DNA from: Lasiodiplodia sp. COLG20
Taxonomy: Eukaryota; Ascomycota; Dothideomycetes; Botryosphaeriales; Botryosphaeriaceae
Direction of reading: 5' to 3'
DNA: 64,000 nucleotides
Assembly (NCBI GenBank): GCA_009801085.1
Contig: VNWV01000004.1
Coordinates: 2,666,001-2,730,000, forward strand
Shown one piece after another: positions 54,018 through 64,000 of this stretch. The notes beneath the pieces are model-generated. The model saw only the letters and a list, made by a program, of their open reading frames with translations. It searched no databases and had not been told where the DNA came from. The position numbers were made by a program, and so were the translations under genes. Numbering within the stretch: the stretch's first letter is position 1; each line of letters opens with the position of its first letter.

Positions 54018-54582
54018 AATTTGCGTTCTCTTTCAGCAATGTTTATCATCTTGAGTTTGCTTGAATATCTTACGGCAAAGATGGGACTATGAACTATCTA
54101 GTAGTTAGCAGTCTTCACCTCACACAGTTTCTAAGTTTGGGTGGTATAGGGGTTGACATCGCTGACACGGTATCTAATTAAAAACTATAAATAGTCTAAA
54201 AAATTATTTAACATAGTCTAACGTTTCTTTTTTAACGGTAATGAGAATGTAAAATAGCATCGAAATAGCACTGAAACTAAATCTATATAGCTATAAAATA
54301 TAGTGCCTCTGTATAAAACCATAATAGATTAATATTGAAAAGGTATAGTAGTAGAACTAACTATGCATGCGCGTGCATGCGAATCCTACGGGCTGAGAGG
54401 CGATCGTCTGGTTACATTCGCCCCGGTGGTAGCAAAAAGGCGCCTCCATTACAAGGTTCAGCAAAATTGAAATACTTAAATCATCCATATGACCCTTCAG
54501 CTTGGAAATAAGCAAAAACTAAAGGTAGAATCAACCATCACTTTTCAGTAAAGAAATGAAAAACCCTCTGCCATCAACACTT
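54018..54582. repeat. AT-rich, TpA-rich pocket
   Basis: From about 54170 to 54360 the sequence is strongly A+T-rich with many TA dinucleotides and no open frame. It ends in an alternating GCATGCGCGTGCATGC stretch at about 54365-54380. Such pockets in ascomycetes are often RIP-degraded repeats, but no parent element is recognisable. Confidence 0.4.
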
Positions 54583-55893
54583 TCACACCCCTTCCGCAAA
54601 TGCCTGACTACCCGCACTCAAGTCAATCTTCATACACTCCTTCAACCCACAAACCTCAAATAAAGCCTTGGGACTCATATCCTTCGGCGTCCCCACCACC
54701 CCCTTATCCCTCAACCTCTCCAACGTCTCCTTAATAGCCAAATACGCCGGACAAACCGTCGCAAACGAGAAAATCATAATCCGAAACCCCATCTCCCTCG
54801 CCTCATCCACCGTAATCAGCGGCGTCACGCCATTCTCGACCATATTCAGCAGCACCGGCCACGGCGCCAGGTCCGCGACGCAGCGCCGCGCCTGCTCCTT
54901 GCTCGTGAAGCCCTCGAGGAGCCCGACGTCGAACCCGATGTCGCGCGCCTCGCGCAGCCGCGCCACGCACTCGTCGTAGCCCAGCGTTTGCAAAGCGTCC
55001 GTCCGCGCGATCAGCACGAAGTCCGAGTGCAGCGCCGCGCGCGCGGCGTGCGCGGCCCGCAGGCGCGAGGCGTATTCGGACCGTGCCACGACCTTTTTGC
55101 CGCCCAGGTGCCCGCAGCGCTTCGTGAGGACTTGGTCTTCCAGGTGGGCGCCGGCGACGCCTGCCCGGATGTACTCGGAGATGGTGCGGGCGACGATGAT
55201 GGGGCCTGTGGGGAGGCGTGTGTCAGCGGAGGTGTTGGAGGTTGAGAGGAGGGATGCTGTATTGATGTGGTTGGGGGGCAGTGGGGGTGGATAAGGGGAT
55301 CAAAGGGTACTTACCTCCGTAACCGGTGTCCATGTCGGCAATGAGAGGCGGCCCGTACGGGTCGAGGTTGGCAATCATTTCGGCATTGGCACGCATGTCG
55401 TGGAGATGGGCGATGCCAAGGTCGGGCTGGCCGAGGCGGGAGGCTGTGGTGCCGGCGCCGGTCTGTGGATGAGCTGTCAGCTGGAATGGCTGGATGGTGA
55501 GGGTCAGGGAAGGGTTCTGACCATGTACATGGCATTGAAGCCGACCTCGTGTGCAGCACGAGCAGAGATGCCGTCGTAGACTCCTGGACAAACGATAAGG
55601 TCGTCCGTCTCTTCGAGCATCTTGCGCAGCTTTGTGGAAGCAGCGGGCGGCCGTGTAGGGGCCAGCTTTGGCCTGGGTGATGGCGCAGGAGTGACATGCT
55701 CCTGCACCTCTGTGAGGGGTGCTAAGCCATTGGTTCGGTTCTTGACGTTGTTTGAGTGCCGGGAGGGACTATCATGCTCGCCATTGAAGAAGTCAGTCCT
55801 GTCAGCAGACAGTTCCGTGACAATGGGCTCTCCGATAGATTTCTCAGACACAATGAATGCGCTTGTCAGCGGCTCGGCAGAATGGGGAGTCAT
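54583..55893 (-). CDS. PEP mutase / isocitrate lyase superfamily enzyme
   Basis: Exons 55893-55522, 55462-55315 and 55205-54583 give 380 aa. A Ser/Thr-rich N-terminal extension of about 85 residues precedes the barrel. The (beta/alpha)8 core shows DLIVCPGVYDGISARAAHEVG, TGAGTTASRLGQPDLG, the metal-binding DMDTGYGG (about 165-173) and the signature KRCGHLGGK (about 202-210). Also present are FVLIARTDALQTLGYDE and LLEGFTSKEQARR, and a C-terminal helix. Members cleave or form C-C or C-P bonds next to carboxylates (methylisocitrate lyase, oxaloacetate hydrolase, PEP mutase). KRCGH keeps the lyase-type Cys. The exact reaction is not decidable; oxaloacetate hydrolase or 2-methylisocitrate lyase-like is most plausible. 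The ATG at 55893 was chosen because upstream frame sequence has only a TTG start. Confidence 0.88.
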
Positions 55894-56801
55894 GTTTGAT
55901 GCGGGAACGATATCTGTTGGAGAAACTGATATGCCAACTGAGCTGGAGAGTTGCGGCGTAGGAAGGCAGATGAAAAGGAATGAAGAGCATCGAGCACACT
56001 TAAGTAGACCGATATCGGGAAAAGTCGAAACTTCATTATGACTGAAATTCTTACTAGAATCTACTCCCAATGGTGTTTTGGCCTAGACCGCGTCGACCCA
56101 AGACAAAATTGTGGGGAGTGCCTGCGCAGCTCACGTGCGGGGAGGGCCGGAGAGCCAGTCAAACGCTCCCGTTCCCGTCCGAACCCGCACGAAAATAGGT
56201 AAGCTTTCTCCGCACTTGGAGACAGGCCAGGCAGTAATTCGGAGATTTAATAGAGTAACTTGTCCCTTTTGATTGGGCAACTTTGTTGAGACGCAAGTGT
56301 GACACAGAACGCTTGGTGTGGCTTACGAAAGTACCCGATTTAAGCTTGCCTCAACTATCCCACGTCAGATATATTCCAGTCATTACTCGAGAAAACAACG
56401 GCCTTTGCATACTTCCCCGCTTTGGTAGTCACCGACATTTTCCGCTTGGATCGCTATCCCCTCCGATCTTGTGCAGCAGCGCGCTGATTGCTTGATGCGG
56501 AGATGCGGATCCGAAAAAGCTGCGGAAAGGAACGGTCAATCGCGGGCCATTTGGTCTTTAGCGAGAACGAATTGGGGCAATGCATCATTGCCTTGTTACT
56601 ATCTGCTGTAAATGTAGAGGCCCGTTTTCTCTGGACGAGATGGAGCATTAAGTGTCAGCCGAACAAAAACATATCATATTTGCATCCATGTGGGATGGCA
56701 GACCACAAAATGTATCCACACTGATTTGTTTCTGTAAACATTCGGCCGTTATTTATGATATCTACAACCAAGACCTTGCTGTCTTTCTAAGGCAAGCAAT
56801 T
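55894..56801. other. Intergenic, nothing recognised
   Basis: Promoter of the PEP mutase-family gene at the left and the 3' region of the F-box-like gene at the right. No gene signature. Confidence 0.5.
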
Positions 56802-58175
56802 CTATGTCGTGGTACTGTTCTTGCTCTCCCTGCTTCTTGCTTCCTGTACTATCTGCTGTTTTCTCTGCTTCCGTTCCTCTCTTCTTATCTTTGCTGCTTC
56901 AACTTCGTGACAATGCTCCCACTCTTCACCTCTCACTTCATTGACCAAAGAAGGGAAGTGCTCCTCCATCCAGAGAATGACTTCAACAAAGGTCTCCAAC
57001 CAGCGAATCTCGTTGTCGCTATGTGGAAACGGGTTTTTACCCCGCGCCTTCTTGGTCAAGAACGTACCTTCTTTGCCATCAGCCGGCTCCGACACAGACC
57101 ACGGTGTGCGGGCCGTACGCAGCGTCTCAGGCCTGCTCGGATCCAGCATCTTCTCCCCATACACGTGGTAAAACGAGGGCAGACCTTCCAGCACCTCCCG
57201 CATCATCTCCACCACCTTCTGCGGGTAAACACTCTCCCCATCTACACGAGCACCCTCCACAAGGCCTTCTTCTTCCTCGGGCACCGGATGCCGCTTGAGC
57301 ACCTCGCAGAACAGCCTCAAGCACCAATCGTACGGCACCAGCGCCGCAAACGCCGGGCGGAACCGATACCCCGACAACTCCCTGCCGTGCCAGATGCGGC
57401 CGTCGACGTTCCTCCTCTTCAGCCGGGCCGCCTCGCGCCGCAAGCCGGCGACGACGTGGTCCGGGTTGGGGCGGCGCGTCTGCGGGGCCCACGGCTGCTT
57501 GACGCGGTCGGCGTGCCGCTCGTGCAGCGCGACAAGGCGGTCCAGCTCGGCGGCCTGCGCGGCGATGCGGGCGTGGCGGACGCGCTTGTAGAGGGCGACC
57601 CAGCGGGCCATGACGGGGAGCGTCGGGGGGCCTTGGGGCCATTCGTTCGCGAGCAGGGAGCGGAGGGTGAGGCCGGTGTGGATGAAGAATTCGACTTCTT
57701 CGGTCTCGCTCGGGTTGAGGGGGCGGCGGTGGTGGCCGGCGGGGGACAGGAAGTAGGCCGTCTCGGCGAAGTTGGGGGACAGGTCCTCCGCGACGGACTG
57801 CAGCTTGCCGCGCACTATCGACGCCCACTGGCTGGCCCAGTCGGTGGGGTATTTGGAGCGGAAGTTGTGCTTTTGGTTGCGGAGGAAGCTGAGCTGGTAG
57901 TACCAGGGAGAGTTTTTGAAGCCGCCGGTCGCGTAGCAGAGGGTGATGATTTCGTTGGTGAGGTCGTCGAGCTGCTGCTGCACGGCCAGATTGCCGCGGA
58001 AAAAGCGAGACCATGTCGGGCTGTTTTCGATGGCCCACGTCACTCGTGGGCCGCCGAATTGAGAGACGCGGACGATTTGGCCGTACTCCAGGTCCGCGAG
58101 GACGGGCTCGATGAGCTCCGCCGGGAGCTTCTCGAGATCGCGCGCAATGCGAGCGAAGCGGCCGCCTTTGGACAT
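56802..58175 (-). CDS. F-box-like hypothetical protein
   Basis: Single exon, 457 aa. The N-terminus reads IARDLEKLPAELIEPVLADLEYGQIVRVSQFG, close to the F-box pattern (LPxELxxxIL...L). F-box proteins recruit substrates to SCF ubiquitin ligases. The rest is alpha-helical with many Trp/Arg and no recognised repeats; it resembles a lineage-specific fungal family. The C-terminus is strongly basic/acidic with a likely coiled coil (AAKIRREERKQRKQQIVQEA). Substrate unknown. Its coding strand is C-rich at wobble positions in the first part and G-rich in the later part. Confidence 0.68.
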   Translation of the reverse strand: MSKGGRFARIARDLEKLPAELIEPVLADLEYGQIVRVSQFGGPRVTWAIENSPTWSRFFRGNLAVQQQLDDLTNEIITLCYATGGFKNSPWYYQLSFLRNQKHNFRSKYPTDWASQWASIVRGKLQSVAEDLSPNFAETAYFLSPAGHHRRPLNPSETEEVEFFIHTGLTLRSLLANEWPQGPPTLPVMARWVALYKRVRHARIAAQAAELDRLVALHERHADRVKQPWAPQTRRPNPDHVVAGLRREAARLKRRNVDGRIWHGRELSGYRFRPAFAALVPYDWCLRLFCEVLKRHPVPEEEEGLVEGARVDGESVYPQKVVEMMREVLEGLPSFYHVYGEKMLDPSRPETLRTARTPWSVSEPADGKEGTFLTKKARGKNPFPHSDNEIRWLETFVEVILWMEEHFPSLVNEVRGEEWEHCHEVEAAKIRREERKQRKQQIVQEARSRESKNSTTT

Positions 58176-58488
58176 GGTGAAAAGTCGAGTGGTTTAGGAA
58201 TGAAGTGCCATCTTCTGCGGCGTAGGCTATTTATCTCGGAGCAGACCTTGGAGTCATGGCGTGAGTTTGCGGAGGAGCCGTAGGAGCGCTAATTGTGGCG
58301 GAGCTGATGCCGGCGCGATAAGTCGCGTCCTCATCTCTGCCGCCGCCTGCAGGCGCATTCGGCAACCACTTCCGAAAAAGGCCCAGTCATAGCTTGGGGG
58401 CCAAACTGCTGCCTAGCTCATCTGCATTAGCTACACCGCCGTAATAGTCAAGCTACTGCTGCTGGATTAAATACTCAATTCCTCCCTC
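58176..58488. other. Divergent intergenic between F-box-like gene and SDR gene
   Basis: About 310 bp; must contain both promoters. No clear TATA box. Confidence 0.4.
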
Positions 58489-58497
58489 GTGAGGCGT

Positions 58498-60474
58498 ATG
58501 CCCAGAAAAATTACGGCCACGTCGTTGATCATCGGCGTCCAACCAGACATTCGCCCAACAGCTGGAATGCCCGGACAGACACTCAATTCCAACATGATAC
58601 CTCCAGACCAGGACTGCTGGAAGGTGTTCGCCACCACTCAGCCGCCAGAAGTCATCGCGAAAAGAATTCACGAGGATTCCAAGCTCGTCAGCGACGGCAA
58701 AACGCCGAGCCTGACAGTGTACCACCTGCCTAAAACGAAAACTCCAGCTGCGTTGGCCATTGCAGCTCACCTGGCTCCCTCCCCGGATTTATCCAGAGAC
58801 ACCAAGTTTCTTCTTTACGAGAATCTGCTCAAAAAGATCAGACGCTACTTGGAAGGTGACCCACGAGGGCATTGGCCTACGTTCTACAACGGCGGCGACA
58901 ACTTTCTCAAAGACGGACCAACCTGGGATGCTTCTACGAACCCAGCAAGCCAGGCAGCCAAAAGCAGCGACGAGAATGGAGACGAAGAAGTCACATCTAC
59001 AGACCTATCCGTGACGCTCAGAGTCCTCCAGCACCTCCTACTCAACTCATCCCTCAAGCTCACGACCCCCATCTCCGCCGCCACCGCGCTCCTCGAGGAA
59101 CTCCTCGACTATCCCCCCGACACGACGACATCGCCGCCGGAGCCGGAGGAGCACCACCACAACGAGACGTCCGCACCCACTCCCACCGTCTCCTCTCAGC
59201 CCCCTCCACCACCCCCACAGCAACAACACCGCAAACGCCTCTGCTACATCTGCCGCCTCGCCCTCCCCTCCCCCACCGCCGCGCACCCGGCCTACCCCTG
59301 CCTCTGCACCCCCTGCGGCGCCTACAACCTCGCCCACAGCGCCCTCTCGACCCCTCCGCAGCTGACTCTCGCCCCGACCTTCACCGCGCTCGTCACCGGC
59401 GCCCGCGTCAACCTCGGCTACCACGTCGCCCTGCGGCTGCTGCGCTGCGGCGGCCGCGTCATCGCGACGACGCGGTACCCGCGCGACGCCATGAGGCGGT
59501 ATCTGGGCGAAGCGGATGCTGAGGTGTGGCGGGATAGGTTGAGGGTGGTGGGGGCGGATTTTAGGGCTGCGGCGGATGCGTTTGGGGTTGTTGAGGGGGT
59601 GAGGGGGGTGTTGAGGGAGTGGGGTGGGGAGGAGAGGTTGGATGTGTTGGTTAATAATGCGGCGCAGACGTTGACGGATAGTGTGGGGAGGGAGGAGCGG
59701 GCGGTGCGGAGGGAGGAGGTGTTGAGGGTTGAGGATGGGGAGGGAGGACGGCGGCTGTTGGTGGATGCGGGGTATGAGGCGAGGGTGAGAGGTGGTGTGG
59801 GGAGGTTGATTGGAGGGGGACAACAGCAGCAGCGGTTGGCTGGGTTCGAAGGCGGCGAGAAGGAGGAGGCGGGAGAGACGGGGCTGGTTGCTGTGGGGGG
59901 CGATGGTGCGAGCAAGGAGTTGCAGGCGTACACGAAATCCTCGTGGGTGCAGTCGCTGTTCGAGATTCCCTACGAGGACGTCATCTCGGCGCATGCGGTC
60001 AACACCTTCGTCCCGCTCATCTTGTGCCGCGAGCTGCTACCGCTCATGGGCCGCGCGAGAGACGAGGTCGAGCCCGAGAATGCGGCTGCTCGCTCGAAAA
60101 AGCCGCTGGGCTACATCGTCAATGTCTCCTCCCGCGAGGGTATCTTCGAGGCCAAGGTGGATGCTGCCAAGAAGGGTAAACATGTCCACACGAACATGTC
60201 CAAGGCTGCCCTCAACATGATCACCGAGACCGAGGCCGCGACGGCATGGCAGACGCGTCGTGTTGCAATGAACACGGTCGACCCGGGGTACATGAGTGCC
60301 GCGCCAGAATACGAGGATGCGTACGACGGCATCAGACCAATTGGGTGGGAAGATGGCGCAGGCCGGGTTTTGTGGCCTATTGCCATGGGTGAGAGGGAAG
60401 GCGAGGCGATTTGGGGACGGTTCCTGAAACATTATGGTGCTGTACATGTGGATCCCGGAGTAGGCCGAGGCTGA
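58498..60474 (+). CDS. Zinc-motif plus short-chain dehydrogenase/reductase (SDR) fusion
   Basis: Single exon, 658 aa from the first ATG. After a non-conserved N-terminal half with a poly-Pro/Gln stretch comes a Cys cluster (C249-x2-C252 ... C268-x-C270-x2-C273, in CYICRLALP and CLCTPCGAYN), then the SDR Rossmann core TGARVNLG (about 300-307), NNAAQTLTDS, VNVSSREG, and HTNMSKAALNM. At the usual catalytic YxxxK the sequence is TNMSK, so Lys is kept but Tyr is absent; relatives I recall from fungi and actinobacteria also have HTNMAKAALNM here. The reaction is unknown; a reductase or a non-catalytic NAD-binding role is possible. A 420-bp block (about 59510-59930) has G/T-rich wobble bases, unlike the C-rich flanks. 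Confidence 0.82.
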   Translation: MPRKITATSLIIGVQPDIRPTAGMPGQTLNSNMIPPDQDCWKVFATTQPPEVIAKRIHEDSKLVSDGKTPSLTVYHLPKTKTPAALAIAAHLAPSPDLSRDTKFLLYENLLKKIRRYLEGDPRGHWPTFYNGGDNFLKDGPTWDASTNPASQAAKSSDENGDEEVTSTDLSVTLRVLQHLLLNSSLKLTTPISAATALLEELLDYPPDTTTSPPEPEEHHHNETSAPTPTVSSQPPPPPPQQQHRKRLCYICRLALPSPTAAHPAYPCLCTPCGAYNLAHSALSTPPQLTLAPTFTALVTGARVNLGYHVALRLLRCGGRVIATTRYPRDAMRRYLGEADAEVWRDRLRVVGADFRAAADAFGVVEGVRGVLREWGGEERLDVLVNNAAQTLTDSVGREERAVRREEVLRVEDGEGGRRLLVDAGYEARVRGGVGRLIGGGQQQQRLAGFEGGEKEEAGETGLVAVGGDGASKELQAYTKSSWVQSLFEIPYEDVISAHAVNTFVPLILCRELLPLMGRARDEVEPENAAARSKKPLGYIVNVSSREGIFEAKVDAAKKGKHVHTNMSKAALNMITETEAATAWQTRRVAMNTVDPGYMSAAPEYEDAYDGIRPIGWEDGAGRVLWPIAMGEREGEAIWGRFLKHYGAVHVDPGVGRG

Positions 60475-62786
60475 AAGCGTGACAAAGAGATATTGATACG
60501 CTTTTGCTTTTGTTGTCTCCGTGCGTGGATGAATATGTTGGTGGTTGAGGCGCTTGATTAAAATACGTCCCTTCCTTTAGGGCTACCGTGATCCCTGCTT
60601 CACTTTCAGTGCGTGGGTGGATCTGCCTCAGAAATAATGACGGGAATGAAATTTGCTGATCGCTTTTTTCTTGCCTTCTCGAAGGTGTACCCCGGCCGTG
60701 GAGCAGCTGACGCGTTTGCGTTGTTCCCAGATCTGCTGCTTTCCATTTCCAAGTCGTACGTACTCCGGTATGCAAGGGAAGCAATGGAAAATTGCCAATC
60801 AATGGAACCATGCTTTTGATACCGGGAAGATATTGGGTAGGCTTCACTTCAGCTGCTCCCCTCATGTGCAGCATCGATGACGAGGGGTTCAGATACGGTC
60901 AAAAGGCCGGGGGAGTCCGAAAGCGGTATTCTGGGCGTTTTTTGGTGTGACAGTCATTCACAGCGGAAGCAGCGGCAGAGGATGAGCGGAATTCCCCTGT
61001 ACGTACCTCTTCCAGGCTCACGCGGAGCAGTGTTGACCGTGTCGTACACGCAGCCGGCCAGGCAAATGGCATGCAGCGGCAATAAGCGGCCGACGAGGGA
61101 GATGCTCGAGGTGCAAGGATGGTCAAGGACGGGGATATAGGCGCGCCGCATGCTGATAACGCAAGGGTGGCACAAAAAGCAGTGCCCCGCGCGGGGCGAA
61201 GTGCAGCTGGTGAAATTTGGGCGCCAAAGCGCCACCCGCGGAGAACGGGAAAGCGTCCGTTTGTGACACCGTGGGTAAGGCCGGGCGAGCTGCGTTTGCG
61301 TGACTGTGCGACGGGAATGTGCAGCTGAGGGCGCTTAGCGGCGGCTGCCCTTTGCATATCCCGCAGTCAAATCCACGAAGCGAGAGGCGGCTGGGATAGG
61401 CTGGAAGTGCGACTCGGAATTCTGCATCGTTGCCTTCGTGGTCTTCATGTAGGAGCAGCTCGAATAGGACTCAGGCACTTGAGTGCATGATGATAAGCGG
61501 ACGTGTTACCTCACTTCCGAGAATCCTTCACGGTTCTTTGAAGAGTGTAAAGCGGACCATCAATATCAGCCGCTTTCGGCAGCATATCAGGTGAATCTGA
61601 ATCATATGCTGGGAATTATCATAATTCCGTCCAAGTCGCCACGCTTGCAGCACCCATAATGAGACCAGGGCATAGCGGATTGCCACTGAAAGTTGTGTAA
61701 CTCAGATCGGCAAAGCCGTTGCAGGGACTTTCGTGTGATTGAAATAGACATCGATAGCCCTGGCGGATCACGGGATCCGTGGTAGAAGTTCCGACGCAAG
61801 CAGGGATCCAGGCGGAAACATCTAGACTTCGCTTATGGACGTGATACGCGGCCTCTCGGACGGCAAGGAGAAGCACGGGAACGTGACCAATGCTCCGTAG
61901 TCTCGAACTGGAAAAGGGACCGGCCCGATCCATCGGTGAGCCACAGATCTGAGAAGAAGGTTGCCGCGGTTTGCACACCACATGCTGCTGCTCAGACGTG
62001 GGGTGAAAATAAGCTGACGCAACTCGACTTGCATGCTGCAGGAGACTCAGTGAGACAGGAACTACTGCGAATGCTCCGGCAACAAGGGTCCAGTTGTAAG
62101 ATAGCAATTTGTTCACATCCGGTCCAGGGGCCACCGATGGTTGAGTCAAGAGGCAAACGCCTGAGGCAAGCATCGTCGAGAAGTTGCAATGAGCGCATAG
62201 TGCGCACTTGAGGTCTTAAAAGCCATGAGAGGCGCCTCCAATATTAATGCTCGAGGGGTTCGATAGGGCGCTCGACGCATTGTTCCTGGGAACATCGTGC
62301 GGCGTTGTCCGTGCGCGGTGTTCGCATGCAATGTGATCATCGTGGTGGTACCGCATAACGTGGCTGGGATGTGCTGCCCACCTCTATTCGTCAGAGTGCA
62401 ATGCAGTGTTGCTGATCCCGAGATAGATACATGCTGCAAAACACTCGATTAGCGAAGACCCCTGTAGCTATAGTATTGTGGCCTGAGCAAGTGACCATGA
62501 AACAGACGTTCGACGCTCTTCTCGGGATCGTGCACTCGTGGACCTTTGCAACACCTCGGCGCGGCAGGCAAAATCATGGCGGCATCATGCAACCATCCAT
62601 CATGGAGGTTGGTAACCTCAGGAATTGTCATGCCGTGGGGAATGAGTCCATGTCAGGGTGCCTGAAGAAGCTGGGTGTCAGACAGCGGCGCTGGTCTGGG
62701 CGGGTTGAGATAAATAGAAGCGACCTCTGGTAGAATACCGCCTCCGCATTATCGAACTTGTCTCCGCACATCCCGCACCAACAAAC
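60475..62786. other. Intergenic, nothing firmly recognised
   Basis: A 184-codon minus-strand frame at 61619-62173 has a hydrophobic start but no family similarity that I can see. No tRNA or repeat was found. Confidence 0.5.
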
Positions 62787-63730
62787 ATGGCCGCTATGAG
62801 TCCTGAATTGCGCGTTGCCGCATGGTTGCAACTTGCCAGTCATCACAGCACCGAGAGTCTGAAGTCCATCGCGACGCCGTATTCCGCCCAAGCAGGGACG
62901 ACCCAGACTCCAAACGATGATATCTTGACCCCCCTCGCTGCCCTCCTTCAATGTCGCCTCGATGTTCAGAGTATTACGGAAGGGCTGGGGAAAGCCGAAA
63001 GCTGGGCTGCATTGAACAGCTCACAGACGCAGTTCTCTCAATTGCGGACAAGATTCCAGACATCAATGAAGAGGCTGAGCGGAGGGGTTTTGTCTCGAAG
63101 TTTGAAAATCAAAGCAGGAGATGTTCCATTTGGCAAGGTTCAGTGGGAGAAGACTTGTATGTGTCACGATGGTCGTATTTGAATTTTGCTGAAGCTCCCA
63201 GACGCCGGCAGTTCGACATCAGGCGATTCCGACGGAGACCGGACCATGACTGACGAGTCTGACGACTCAGCCGAGGAGCTAAGCGATGAAGACGACGATG
63301 ACTACGAGTCAGATTCGGAGGGCGACGAGGAGGATGAGAGCTCAAAAAAGCCCAGGGACTGCGGCCTGGATGAAGTGAGGTAGGCCTTGACATTATCAGC
63401 AATTTCCGAGCTGCAGAGCTGACAATCAGCACCAGTGGTCCGAGACTGCAGCGAACCCGTCAGATGCATGTCTTGCATAACACTGTGACGCTGTGTCGGC
63501 TCGCGAGAGTTATCGCCAGTGTGGAGCAACTTGGGGCTGAACTTCTGGCTAAGGACGTCAAGAGCGCAGCGTGTGCGGGGGATACAAAGGCGAAAATTTT
63601 GGCTCAACTGCAGCATACGGCGGACGAAGCGCGTGCGAGCTGGGCGAAAGAAATGCAGAGAGAGCTTGAAGTCGCCGAGCAGTACCGCATTGCGATGATT
63701 CAAGTATTGCAAGACGAGCTGCGGCGTTGA
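62787..63730 (+). CDS. Unresolved multi-exon hypothetical gene
   Basis: An ATG at 62787 opens MAAMSPELRVAAWLQLASHH and a 123-codon first exon to about 63156, where GTATGT is a good donor. An acceptor at 63201 leads in phase to a very acidic segment (63202 on: DESDDSAEELSDEDDDDYES), which closes at TAG after DEVR at about 63379. A further open frame from about 63390 (NFRAAELTISTSGPRLQ) to the TGA at 63728-63730 looks coding and coiled-coil-like (ILAQLQHTADEARASWAKEM), but no normal-sized intron joins it in frame; only a 20-nt gap would. No family is recognised. The last two pieces may belong to one gene with a sequencing or real frameshift. Confidence 0.45.
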
Positions 63731-63970
63731 ATGAGGGGAGTTGCTAATAGCTGCCGTCGGCGACGTCGGATATTCGGTCGTTTTGTAGGTCACTTCGATG
63801 GGACACTGATGGGCTGTGCCTTTGAGTAAAAAATACCCAAGGCAACCGGCAGAGTGTTCCAATTCTGCCAATGACGTAATGAGTTGAGAAACAATGGATT
63901 CTTCATGCGAAAACCGTAGCGGATCCGATGCGGATTCTTCGGGCGTACAGGATGGCTCCTCGTGAGCCAT
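63731..63970 (-). CDS. Possible first exon of a minus-strand gene
   Basis: An ATG at 63970 opens MAHEEPSCTPEESASDPLRF and then SAGCLGYFLLKGTAHQCPIE, with natural-looking composition. The frame stays open leftward across the plus-strand gene, where it looks like a shadow. Either a short exon with an unseen donor or a chance frame; the window ends 30 bp upstream. Confidence 0.3.
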
Positions 63971-64000
63971 GACGATGGGAGGTGATGACGCGACGCGACC

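Noticed and set aside
59047..59994. 315-codon minus-strand frame
   Set aside because: Shadow of the SDR gene.
61619..62173. 184-codon minus-strand frame
   Set aside because: A hydrophobic start but no recognisable family and no supporting codon bias; not listed as a gene.

Overview
This window is nuclear DNA of a filamentous ascomycete (Pezizomycotina). Protein genes carry short GT-AG introns (about 45-65 nt, one of 126 nt), and the repertoire is typical: HET and DUF3176 proteins, a Zn2Cys6 regulator, MCT-type and sugar MFS transporters, an NmrA-like reductase, a dynamin-like GTPase, and Pol III tRNA genes with T-run terminators. Class or species cannot be fixed from sequence alone. No virus, plasmid or CRISPR array was seen. 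Exon models were built by eye; each stated multi-exon CDS sums to a multiple of three, but none was tested by search or RNA data.

Layout. 1-2.7 kb: a tRNA-Phe gene with two insertions. 2.7-7.2 kb: a GH43 glycosidase and an SP-family sugar transporter on the minus strand. 10.2-12.2 kb: a broken HET gene, followed by a DUF3176 membrane protein. 16-18 kb: a Zn2Cys6 regulator. 18-32.5 kb: a GC-rich, gene-poor stretch with one credible CDS, a His/Gln-rich protein. 32.5 kb: an HSL-type esterase. 34.6 kb: tRNA-Arg(ACG). 35.4 kb: a second tRNA-Phe with the same architecture as the first. 36.5-42.8 kb: a 2OG-Fe(II) oxygenase and a haem-oxygenase-like diiron enzyme divergently transcribed, followed by an MCT-type MFS transporter. 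43.5-47.8 kb: dynamin-like GTPase and NmrA-like reductase. 48.1-50.0 kb: a secreted PAN-like protein with five repeats. 50.7-53.1 kb: a C2H2-type gene preceded by a degenerate copy of itself. 53.6-60.5 kb: a small CxxC protein, a PEP mutase/isocitrate lyase-family enzyme, an F-box-like protein and a zinc-motif SDR. The last 1.3 kb holds unresolved small gene models.

The most unusual observation is the pair of tRNA-Phe(GAA) genes about 34 kb apart. Each has the canonical intron after position 37, with the expected anticodon-pairing hexamer, and also a 57 or 60 nt insertion inside the 5' strand of the anticodon stem. That insertion starts GTTAGT, has a CTAAC branch-like box, ends CAG, and has a diverged middle, so it looks like a spliceosomal intron in a Pol III tRNA gene. 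Removing both insertions gives a tRNA-Phe with all stems paired. A trailer with two short hairpins, one showing compensatory change, follows both copies. The second most interesting locus is the two-oxygenase plus transporter group at 36.5-42.8 kb, a candidate small metabolite cluster.
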